Below, piece by piece: positions 1 through 5,516 of a stretch of 5,516 nucleotides of DNA. Position 1 is the stretch's first letter. Each line of letters begins with the position of its first letter. Source of the stretch: Bacteroidota bacterium (GTDB taxonomy: Bacteria; Bacteroidota; Bacteroidia; Bacteroidales; Marinifilaceae); contig JAEXFF010000187.1 of NCBI GenBank assembly GCA_023400335.1, forward strand, positions 1 through 5,516, read 5' to 3'. The position numbers and the translations under genes were made by a program. Under the pieces are notes generated by a model that worked only from the letters and a program-made list of their open reading frames with translations, did no database searches and was not told the origin of the DNA.

Positions 1-909
1 GAGACAAAGTGTTCCGGAGTAGATCTGGCTGATGGAAGCCGGATCCGGAAAGGTGCTTCCGACGCTATTCGTAAGATTACAGAGGAAGCCGGGCATTCTT
101 TCCCTTTGGAGGCAGAATCGGTAATCAAGACTGTCAGCAGTGAAGGCGGAACCCCTTTGGTGGTTGCTGTAAACGAAAAGGTAGTCGGGATTGTTGAATT
201 GCAGGATATTATTAAGCCCGGAATACAGGAACGTTTTGAGCGTTTGCGGAAAATGGGGGTTAAAACGGTGATGGTCACGGGGGATAATCCCCTGACAGCA
301 AGATATATCGCCCAAAAAGCCGGGGTTGACGATTTTATTGCAGAAGCAAAACCGGAAGATAAAATGGAATATATTAAAAAAGAGCAACAACAGGGAAAAT
401 TGGTAGCGATGATGGGGGATGGGACCAATGATGCTCCGGCTTTGGCACAGGCTGATGTAGGGGTTGCCATGAATAGCGGTACCCAGGCAGCTAAAGAAGC
501 CGGAAATATGGTGGATTTGGATAATGATCCGACAAAATTAATTGAAATTGTAGAGATCGGAAAACAATTATTGATGACACGGGGTACGTTGACTACTTTC
601 AGTATTGCTAATGATGTGGCAAAATATTTCGCCATTGTGCCGGCTTTGTTTATGACTTCCGTTCCGGTATTAAAGGCTTTAAATATTATGGGGTTACACA
701 GTCCTGAAAGTGCTGTATTGTCCGCCGTCATTTTTAATGCCCTTATTATACCTGTTCTGATCCCTTTGGCATTGAAAGGAGTGAGGTATAAGCCGATAGG
801 AGCTTCTGCTCTTTTAAGGCGGAATCTGTTGATATATGGGTTGGGCGGTATATTTGTCCCTTTCATTGGAATTAAGTTGATCGATATGATTATCAGCTGG
901 TGTATTTAA
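1..909 (+). CDS. kdpB: Potassium-transporting P-type ATPase subunit B (KdpB), C-terminal part; 5' end outside window
   Basis: KdpB is the catalytic subunit of the KdpFABC inner-membrane pump and couples ATP hydrolysis to high-affinity K+ uptake. The reading frame is open from base 1, and 302 residues are visible of a family length near 680. The phosphorylation motif DKTGT therefore lies upstream and is not seen. Visible in order (numbering from the window edge) are the N-domain KGA (17-19), TGDNPLTA (93-100), the hinge [16 protein letters not shown] starting at G139 (Mg-binding aspartates D140 and D144), and the transmembrane motif ANDVAKYF (203-210). D205 and K208 of that motif correspond to the charged pair D583/K586 of E. 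coli KdpB. Two further membrane segments lie at about 237-258 and 275-300. The hinge reads MMGDG where E. coli has MTGDG; I take this as a lineage variant. A TTG at 106 is internal and not a start. kdpC follows after 83 bp. Identification is secure. Confidence 0.97.
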   Translation, partial: ETKCSGVDLADGSRIRKGASDAIRKITEEAGHSFPLEAESVIKTVSSEGGTPLVVAVNEKVVGIVELQDIIKPGIQERFERLRKMGVKTVMVTGDNPLTARYIAQKAGVDDFIAEAKPEDKMEYIKKEQQQGKLVAMMGDGTNDAPALAQADVGVAMNSGTQAAKEAGNMVDLDNDPTKLIEIVEIGKQLLMTRGTLTTFSIANDVAKYFAIVPALFMTSVPVLKALNIMGLHSPESAVLSAVIFNALIIPVLIPLALKGVRYKPIGASALLRRNLLIYGLGGIFVPFIGIKLIDMIISWCI

Positions 910-935
910 ATGAAGGGGTGAGAACAGGTAAAATC

Positions 936-959
936 CGGAATGTGCGGCATTTCATTCCG
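936..959 (+). other. Small intergenic hairpin between kdpB and kdpC
   Basis: CGGAATG (936-942) is followed after a 10-base loop by its exact reverse complement CATTCCG (953-959). The 7-bp stem is not followed by a T tract, so it is not an intrinsic terminator. It lies 27 bases after the kdpB stop and 33 bases before the kdpC start. It could be an mRNA-stabilising or processing element, or chance. The rest of this 83-bp gap is A/T-rich and holds no gene. Confidence 0.3.
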
Positions 960-992
960 AAACGGTTATTGTTAATATTAAATTAAATAGAT

Positions 993-1580
993 ATGAATAA
1001 TTTATTGAAATCTTTTAAATTGACTCTTGCGTTCTGTATGCTTTTCAGTGTGTTATACCTATTTATTCTTTGGGTATTTGCCAAAGTGGCCGGACCGAAT
1101 GGAGGCGAAGCCGAGGTTGTAGTTGTGGATGGAAAAGTCGTTGGAGCTACTCATGTCGGACAGTTGTTTACGAAGGATATTTATTTCTGGGGGCGCCCTT
1201 CCTGTGCAGGGGAAGGATATGATGCTTCCGGTTCAGCCGGTAGTAATAAAGGGGCGACCAATCCTGAATATCTTCAGGAAGTAGGGGCCCGCATTGATAC
1301 CTTTCTTGTTAAACATCCTTATTTGCAACGTTCCGAAGTGGTAGCAGAGATGGTGACAGCAAGTGGAAGCGGACTGGATCCGGAAATTTCCGGAGCCGGA
1401 GCATATATTCAGATTAAACGGGTGGCACAAGCCAGGGGAATGAGCGAAGAAAGAGTGAAAGCGGTTGTAGACCGGCATATTAAAGGTCCGTTATGGGGTT
1501 TATTTGGTCCGGCTTCGCGGGTAAATGTGCTGAAACTGAACGTGGCTTTGGATAAAATACAGAAAGAAAAGGAGAAATAA
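993..1580 (+). CDS. kdpC: Potassium-transporting ATPase subunit C (KdpC)
   Basis: KdpC is the small accessory subunit of the KdpFABC K+ pump. It has one N-terminal transmembrane helix and a periplasmic domain, and is needed for assembly and activity of the complex. The 195 residues match the usual length of about 190. A hydrophobic helix spans about residues 9-31. Family motifs follow: FWGRPS (65-70), GSNKGATNP (83-91), TASGSGLDPEIS (122-133), RVAQARG (143-149) and a C-terminal GLFGPxxRVNVLxLNxALD stretch (169-187). The C-terminus is a charged Lys/Glu tail. The ATG at 993 places the membrane helix correctly. It is preceded by an A/T-rich leader with no clear Shine-Dalgarno sequence, which is normal in Bacteroidota. 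The position directly after kdpB agrees with the canonical kdpABC order. Confidence 0.97.
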   Translation: MNNLLKSFKLTLAFCMLFSVLYLFILWVFAKVAGPNGGEAEVVVVDGKVVGATHVGQLFTKDIYFWGRPSCAGEGYDASGSAGSNKGATNPEYLQEVGARIDTFLVKHPYLQRSEVVAEMVTASGSGLDPEISGAGAYIQIKRVAQARGMSEERVKAVVDRHIKGPLWGLFGPASRVNVLKLNVALDKIQKEKEK

Positions 1581-1618
1581 AAAATCAGGTTTTGAAGAAT
1601 ATACCGGATGTTAATATT

Positions 1619-1708
1619 ATGCTTTCAATATTTTATATCGGATACGGATTTCGTTGGTTGATTTTAGGAATCACTTCAGCGGTCAGCAGAATTTTTTACT
1701 ATGGATAA
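1619..1708 (+). CDS. Possible 29-residue hydrophobic small protein (uncertain)
   Basis: An ATG at 1619 opens a 29-codon frame in the kdpC-kdpD gap. Its TAA stop (1706-1708) lies inside the first codons of kdpD, an 8-base overlap that would suit translational coupling. The peptide begins MLSIFYIGYG, continues with a hydrophobic WLILGI stretch and ends SRIFYYG. It is rich in aromatic and branched residues, like a single-pass membrane peptide. The size equals that of KdpF (about 29 residues), but KdpF normally sits upstream of kdpA and I see no KdpF sequence match. No ribosome binding site is evident. A 90-base frame of this kind can easily arise by chance in A/T-rich DNA, so this is a candidate only. 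Confidence 0.15.
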   Translation: MLSIFYIGYGFRWLILGITSAVSRIFYYG

Positions 1709-2828
1709 AGAACAAAGTGTACAACATTTTTTGGATTTGATAAGACGTTCGCGGCGGGGAAAATTCAAAATATATATCGGAATGATTGCCGGAGTCGGTA
1801 AAACCTACCGGATGTTACAGGAGGCTCAGCAGTTGTTGGAGAACGGAGTGGATGTACGGATCGGGTATATAGAAACGCATGGGCGGGTGAATACGGAAAA
1901 GCAGTTGAAAGGACTTACTGTAATTCCCAGACGCAAGGTTTTTTATAAAGGTAAAGAGTTGGAAGAGATGGATTTACAGGCCATTCTGTACTGTCATCCG
2001 GAAATTGTTTTGGTGGATGAATTGGCTCATACGAATATTGAAGGGAGTAAAAATGAAAAACGCTGGGAGGATGTGTTGGATTTACTGGATGCCGGGATTA
2101 ATGTAATCAGTGCTGTCAATATTCAGCATATTGAAAGTTTAAATGAAGAAATACAGGATATTGCCGGTATTGAAGTAAAAGAACGGATCCCCGATAGTGT
2201 TTTGGAACAGGCAGATGAAGTGGTGAATATTGATTTGACGGCAGAGGAATTGGTGGCTCGTTTAAAGGCAGGAAATATTTATAAACCGGAAAAAGTACAG
2301 ATAGCTCTGGAGCATTTTTTTAAACCGGAGAATATTCTGCAACTCCGGGAACTGGCTTTAAAAGAAGTGGCTTTACGGGTGGAAAAGAAAGTGGAAAGTG
2401 AAGTCATTGACAACGTGGGTGTACGGCATGAGAAATTTTTAGCTTGTATCAGTAGTGCCGAAAAGACGCCCAGGCGGGTAATTCGGAAAGCGGCCCGCTT
2501 AGCAACCCGTTACAATTGTAAATTTGCCGTACTTTATGTGCAAACCCGCCGGGAAAGTGCAGACCGGATTCCTTTAGCTAATCAACGCTATCTGCTGAAT
2601 CATTTTAAACTGGCCTCGGAATTGGGGGGAGAAGTGATACAGCTGCCTTCTGAAAGGATAACGGACAGTATTATTCAGGTGTGTAAAGAACGGCAGATTA
2701 GTATTGTATGTATGGGTAAACCGGATTTCGGTTTTTGGAGTATTTTTTGGAAAATCTGGCGTTACCGGAAATTTGTGAATCATTTGGCTTTGTTAAACAT
2801 AGATTTGCTTATATTAGCAGGAAAGTAG
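1701..2828 (+). CDS. kdpD: Short KdpD: N-terminal sensor ATPase plus USP-like domain, no kinase or membrane part
   Basis: This matches the cytoplasmic N-terminal region of the K+/turgor sensor KdpD. The KdpD domain spans about residues 20-230. It has Walker A GMIAGVGKT (27-35), the family stretch ETHGR (58-62), Walker B LVDELAHTN (104-112, with D106 and E107), NIQHIESLN and a closing FFKPENILQLRELAL region. A universal-stress-protein-like domain follows at about 243-375. In E. coli (894 residues) the same region continues into four membrane helices and a histidine kinase. Here the protein stops at residue 375, with a stop codon and no frameshifted remainder, so it looks like a naturally short form. 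The first ATG at 1701 is used; an in-frame TAG at 1665 rules out an upstream extension. The histidine kinase gene 74 bp downstream probably supplies the missing kinase function. Likely role: cytoplasmic sensing module for K+ or nucleotide signals that controls the kinase. Family assignment is firm; the partnership is inferred. Confidence 0.93.
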   Translation: MDKEQSVQHFLDLIRRSRRGKFKIYIGMIAGVGKTYRMLQEAQQLLENGVDVRIGYIETHGRVNTEKQLKGLTVIPRRKVFYKGKELEEMDLQAILYCHPEIVLVDELAHTNIEGSKNEKRWEDVLDLLDAGINVISAVNIQHIESLNEEIQDIAGIEVKERIPDSVLEQADEVVNIDLTAEELVARLKAGNIYKPEKVQIALEHFFKPENILQLRELALKEVALRVEKKVESEVIDNVGVRHEKFLACISSAEKTPRRVIRKAARLATRYNCKFAVLYVQTRRESADRIPLANQRYLLNHFKLASELGGEVIQLPSERITDSIIQVCKERQISIVCMGKPDFGFWSIFWKIWRYRKFVNHLALLNIDLLILAGK

Positions 2829-2902
2829 AAATACAGAAGGAAAAAAAGCCTTTCCGTCAGGAGGAGAAGAGGGAGGTTTTACAAAACGGAAACTAAATCG
2901 TT

Positions 2903-4621
2903 ATGAAATTAAAGACAAAGTTGACATTCGGCATAGGGGTATTATTTACAATGATTGTAGCTTTAGGTTTATTGTCCGTAAAATACATTGATAATTTATC
3001 AGCCGATACCCGGAATATTCTGGCAGATAATTACAAATCGCTGGATTATGCCAAGAAAATGCTGTATGCTTTGGAAAATATGCAGGCAGATACGGCAAAT
3101 ATGAAAGTTTTTGTGGAAAATCTGGAACGGCAGCAAAGCAATATTACGGAAATTGACGAGGAAGATGCGACAGCAAAACTAAGCCGGCATTTCAAAATGT
3201 ACCGGCAGGATTTAAGTACTGCTAATTTACAACTATTGCGCCAGGATCTGCACGATATTATGAGTTTAAATATGGCTTCTATCCATCGGAAAAGTGAAGT
3301 GGCGGCTCATACTGCTGATCAGGCTACGATGTGGGTGTATATCGTGGGGGGAGCTTGCATTACGGTGGCTTTCGTATTTTTAATTCTGTTCCCCCAAAGA
3401 CTGGTAAAGCCGATACGGGAATTGACCGGCGGAATCATGGAGATTGCCAACCAGAATTATGATAAACGCTTGCATTTCTCTTCTGCGGAAGAATTTGGGA
3501 AAGTAGCCGCTTCTTTTAACAATATGGCTGAAAAGCTGGCCGAATATCGCAGGAGTACGTTAGCTGATATCTTAACAGCCAAAAAATATGTTGAAGCGGT
3601 TGTAAATAGTATACATGAACCGATTATCGGACTGGATAAAGACCGGAAAGTATTGTTTATAAACGATGAGGCTTTATATGTACTGAACTTAAACCGGGAA
3701 AATATTTTAGGTAAACAGGCAGAGGAAGTTGCTTTAAAAAATGATTTACTGAGACGTTTGGTGTGTGAAATTGTGCAACCCGACGAGAAACAGGAACCTT
3801 TAAAAATTTATGCTGATAATAAAGAAAGTTATTTTCAGGCGCATTACATAAAAATGTATGTAACCAATAGCGGAGAATCCGAGCAACATTATGTAGGGGA
3901 TGTTATTTTGCTGAAAAACATTACGGAGTTTAAGGAACTGGATTCGGCAAAAACAGCTTTTATTTCCACGATTTCTCACGAATTGAAAACTCCTATTTCT
4001 GCGATAATGATGAGTTTGAAATTATTGGAAGATAAGCGAATCGGACCTTTGAATGAGGAGCAACAGACGTTATCCCGGAGTATTAAGGAAAATAGCGACA
4101 GGCTTCTCAGTATTACAGGGGAATTGTTGAAAATGACTCAGGTCGAAACCGGCAAGCTCCAATTGAATCCGAAGATCACGAAACCTATTGAGCTGATCAA
4201 TTATGCCCTCAATGCTACCTGGGTATTAGCGGAACGGTTTGGGTGTAATATAGAAGTAGAATATCCGGAGGAGAAAATGCCTAAACTATTTGTTGACAGT
4301 GAAAAAATTGCCTGGGTAGTGACTAACTTATTGTCCAATGCGATCCATTATTCTAAAGAAAATTCACGAATTATAGTAGGTGCGAAGCAAGAGGCAGGAA
4401 AAGTGGACATTTATGTGCAGGATTTTGGGAAAGGGATTGATCCCCGTTATCACCAAAGTATTTTTGAACGGTATTTCCGTGTGCCGGGTACCAAGGTACA
4501 GGGAAGTGGATTGGGATTAGCTATTTCTAAAGATTTTATGGAAGCTCACGGAGGGATGATTCGCTTGGAAAGTGAGGTCGGGAAGGGAAGCCGGTTTACG
4601 ATCACCTTTCCTATCCGTTAG
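2903..4621 (+). CDS. Membrane sensor histidine kinase with HAMP and PAS domains, probable kinase half of a split KdpD
   Basis: A complete 572-residue HisKA-type sensor kinase. Order: membrane helix 1 (about 7-26); a mostly helical extracytoplasmic region (about 27-140); membrane helix 2 (about 143-163); HAMP linker beginning FPQRLVKPI with P170 (about 164-217); a PAS domain (about 229-345, starting near NSIHEPIIGLD); the HisKA dimerisation domain with phospho-acceptor H359 in SHELKTP; and the HATPase domain with N box (TNLLSNAIHYS, N479), G1 box (DFGKGI, D507), F box YFRV and G2 box GSGLGL (534-539). The ExxT after H359 (E360, T363) is the pattern linked to phosphatase activity, so it may both phosphorylate and dephosphorylate its regulator. 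No receiver domain is present. The N-terminal half is unlike E. coli KdpD, which has four helices and a GAF-like domain. Position directly after the short kdpD, with a terminator just behind it, suggests the two work together in K+ signalling. An in-frame TAA at 2894 fixes the start at 2903. The partner regulator is not visible. Confidence 0.93.
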   Translation: MKLKTKLTFGIGVLFTMIVALGLLSVKYIDNLSADTRNILADNYKSLDYAKKMLYALENMQADTANMKVFVENLERQQSNITEIDEEDATAKLSRHFKMYRQDLSTANLQLLRQDLHDIMSLNMASIHRKSEVAAHTADQATMWVYIVGGACITVAFVFLILFPQRLVKPIRELTGGIMEIANQNYDKRLHFSSAEEFGKVAASFNNMAEKLAEYRRSTLADILTAKKYVEAVVNSIHEPIIGLDKDRKVLFINDEALYVLNLNRENILGKQAEEVALKNDLLRRLVCEIVQPDEKQEPLKIYADNKESYFQAHYIKMYVTNSGESEQHYVGDVILLKNITEFKELDSAKTAFISTISHELKTPISAIMMSLKLLEDKRIGPLNEEQQTLSRSIKENSDRLLSITGELLKMTQVETGKLQLNPKITKPIELINYALNATWVLAERFGCNIEVEYPEEKMPKLFVDSEKIAWVVTNLLSNAIHYSKENSRIIVGAKQEAGKVDIYVQDFGKGIDPRYHQSIFERYFRVPGTKVQGSGLGLAISKDFMEAHGGMIRLESEVGKGSRFTITFPIR

Positions 4622-4646
4622 GGCTCGTAAGTTTTGTGTTAAAATT

Positions 4647-4683
4647 CAGAAGGTTGCATAATGTATGCGGCCTTCTGTCTTTT
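4647..4683 (+). terminator. Intrinsic terminator closing the kdp operon
   Basis: A hairpin starts 25 bases after the kinase stop codon. CAGAAGG (4647-4653) pairs with CCTTCTG (4671-4677), TT (4654-4655) with GG (4669-4670) as two wobble pairs, and GCATA (4656-4660) with TATGC (4664-4668). This gives a continuous 14-bp stem with a 3-base loop. It is followed by TCTTTT (4678-4683), a short U tract. It separates the kdp transcript from the EF-G-like gene downstream. Confidence 0.88.
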
Positions 4684-4698
4684 ATAAGCCTGTGCTTT

Positions 4699-4729
4699 CT
4701 TGTTTTTTTCAAAAATTGTGTTTAATTTG
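4699..4729 (+). promoter_or_regulatory. Candidate Bacteroides-type promoter for the EF-G-like gene
   Basis: CTTG (4699-4702) resembles the -33 element TTTG. After 19 bases comes TTAATTTG (4722-4729), which matches the Bacteroides -7 consensus TAnnTTTG at five of its six fixed positions. Spacing of 19-21 bases is the norm for this promoter class. Transcription would start near 4736-4738, giving a leader of about 50 bases. It is the best match in the 102 bp between the terminator and the next gene, but each element carries a mismatch. Confidence 0.4.
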
Positions 4730-4731
4730 TG

Positions 4732-4756
4732 AACCGTTTTAAAACGTTTGAAACGT
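4732..4756 (+). promoter_or_regulatory. Overlapping palindromes in the leader of the EF-G-like gene (possible operator or leader hairpin)
   Basis: CGTTTTAAAACG (4735-4746) is a perfect 12-bp palindrome. It extends to 18 bp (4732-4749) with one mismatched pair. Overlapping it, ACGTTT (4744-4749) and AAACGT (4751-4756) form a second inverted repeat around a single G. The two structures share 4744-4749, so in RNA they would be mutually exclusive. Placement at the predicted transcription start is where a repressor operator or leader element would sit. No protein is identified as binding here, and A/T-rich leaders can give palindromes by chance. Confidence 0.35.
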
Positions 4757-4785
4757 AAAATTATAATAACTTAAAATTTTTTACC

Positions 4786-5516
4786 ATGAAAACCTACAGT
4801 CCTAACGAGATTAAAAATATCGCACTCGTGGGCAGTGCTGGTTCCGGTAAGACCACACTAGCCGAAGCGATGATGTATGAGGGCGGGGTCATCCCGCGCA
4901 GAGGTAGCGTAAGTGCTAAAAATACCTCCTCTGATTACCGGCCCGTAGAACAGGAGTATGGTTCTTCGGTATTTCCGGCTGTTTTATATGCAGAATGGAA
5001 AGACCAGAAGTTAAATTTTATTGATACTCCGGGGGCTGATGATTTTGTCGGAGGCGTTATCTCTGCGCTGGAAGTTGCAGATACAGCGGTTATGGTAGTA
5101 AATGCTGTAAAGGGAGTCGAAGTCGGGACAGAAATTGTAAGTCGTCATGCAAAGCGGATGAATAAGCCTTTGATTTTTGTGGTCAATCAGCTGGATCATG
5201 AAAAAGCCAATTTTGAGCAGACGATTGAGCATGCCCGGGCGTCTTTCGGTAAAAAAGTCGTACAGATACAATATCCGGTCAATCCGGGTCTTGATTTTAA
5301 TATGGTCGTGGATGTTTTGAAGATGGAGATGTATAAATGGAAACCGGAAGGAGGAAAACCGGAAGTATTACCTATTCCGGATTCAGAAAGGGAAAAAGCG
5401 GATGAATTGCACAATGCATTGATTGAAGCTGCAGCTGAGAATGATGAGAAATTGATGGAATTGTATTTCGAGAAGGGAAGTTTGACGGAAGACGAGATGC
5501 GTGCCGGGATCCGGGC
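4786..5516 (+). CDS. fusA2: EF-G paralogue with divergent GTPase centre (EF-G2/FusA2-like), 5' part; 3' end outside window
   Basis: The 243 visible residues are the G domain and the start of the G' region of an elongation factor G homologue, a cytoplasmic ribosome translocation factor. The family is about 700 residues, so roughly a third is seen. P-loop GSAGSGKTT (16-24) stands where canonical EF-G has AHIDAGKTT. The switch I stretch reads EYGSSV (57-62) instead of ERGITI. Switch II reads DTPGADDF (80-87) instead of DTPGHVDF, so the catalytic histidine is Ala84. The guanine-specificity motif is NQLD (134-137) instead of NKxD. The segment ALIEAAAENDEKLMELYFE and a following LTEDEMRAGIR resemble the EF-G G' region. 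These features fit the Bacteroides EF-G paralogue EF-G2, reported in B. thetaiotaomicron to support translation without GTPase activity and to be induced on carbon limitation through the regulator Cur. The ATG at 4786 is chosen because it places the P-loop at the usual distance. It is a separate transcript from kdp. The frame is cut only by the window edge. Confidence 0.9.
   Translation, partial: MKTYSPNEIKNIALVGSAGSGKTTLAEAMMYEGGVIPRRGSVSAKNTSSDYRPVEQEYGSSVFPAVLYAEWKDQKLNFIDTPGADDFVGGVISALEVADTAVMVVNAVKGVEVGTEIVSRHAKRMNKPLIFVVNQLDHEKANFEQTIEHARASFGKKVVQIQYPVNPGLDFNMVVDVLKMEMYKWKPEGGKPEVLPIPDSEREKADELHNALIEAAAENDEKLMELYFEKGSLTEDEMRAGIR

Noticed and set aside
1233..1478. Minus-strand open frame of 81 codons inside kdpC
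   Set aside because: Lies wholly within the well-supported kdpC gene, and its translation shows no recognisable family or domain. It is a shadow of the coding strand.
1581..1700. Internal promoter upstream of kdpD using TTTG at 1591
   Set aside because: No convincing TAnnTTTG element lies 19-21 bases downstream. Read-through from kdpC is simpler.
2574..2783. Minus-strand open frame of 69 codons inside the short kdpD
   Set aside because: Antisense to the USP-like domain with no recognisable motif. A shadow frame.
1665..2828. Short kdpD as a frameshifted or truncated pseudogene of a full-length KdpD
   Set aside because: The frame is intact through all motifs of both domains, and the downstream DNA starts a complete, differently organised kinase rather than KdpD remnants. 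The short form is better read as natural.
2859..2864. AGGAGG as a Shine-Dalgarno sequence for the histidine kinase
   Set aside because: It is 38 bases from the ATG at 2903, far too distant, and no in-frame start lies closer because of a TAA at 2894. It belongs to a purine-rich stretch.
2839..2892. Possible attenuator in the kdpD-kinase gap: TTTCC can pair with upstream GGAAA (2839-2843) or, as TTTCCGT, with downstream ACGGAAA (2886-2892)
   Set aside because: The helices are only 5 and 7 bp, the second has a 28-base loop, and there is no T tract. Too weak to call.
5011..5414. Two overlapping minus-strand open frames inside the EF-G-like gene
   Set aside because: Both are antisense to a clear EF-G G domain and overlap each other. 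No motif or start signal supports them.

Overview
The window reads as chromosomal DNA of a gut-type member of the Bacteroidota, most likely Bacteroidales. The basis is the protein sequences (a Bacteroidales-like KdpB/KdpC, a short stand-alone KdpD, and an EF-G paralogue with a divergent GTPase centre), A/T-rich leaders without a usable Shine-Dalgarno sequence, and a candidate promoter of the Bacteroides -33/-7 type. The genus cannot be fixed from this sequence. All genes are on the + strand.

Positions 1-4621 are the distal part of a kdp high-affinity potassium uptake operon. The window opens inside kdpB (the P-type ATPase subunit; 302 C-terminal residues are visible). It continues with a complete kdpC (993-1580), a short kdpD (1701-2828) and a membrane histidine kinase (2903-4621). 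The gaps are 83, 120 and 74 bp. No terminator was found before the end of the kinase, so the four genes are probably one transcript. KdpB and KdpC belong to the KdpFABC pump. The short KdpD has only the cytoplasmic N-terminal KdpD region (Walker A/B ATPase plus USP-like domain). The kinase next to it supplies the membrane anchor, HAMP, PAS, phospho-acceptor histidine and ATP-binding domain. Together they look like a split version of the one-piece KdpD of E. coli. No response regulator (KdpE) is in the window.

A strong hairpin terminator at 4647-4683 closes the operon. The 102 bp that follow hold a candidate Bacteroides-type promoter (4699-4729) and two overlapping palindromes (4732-4756).

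From 4786 to the right edge runs the 5' part (243 codons) of an EF-G-like translation factor. Several residues needed for GTP hydrolysis in canonical EF-G are replaced. This matches the EF-G2 (FusA2) paralogue described in Bacteroides thetaiotaomicron, reported to work without GTPase activity. It appears to be an independent transcription unit, and no functional link to potassium uptake is visible.

No mobile element, CRISPR array, tRNA or rRNA was seen. The items most worth a second look are the split KdpD, its degenerate c-di-AMP motif, a possible 29-residue hydrophobic ORF overlapping the kdpD start, and the EF-G2 gene with its palindromic leader.
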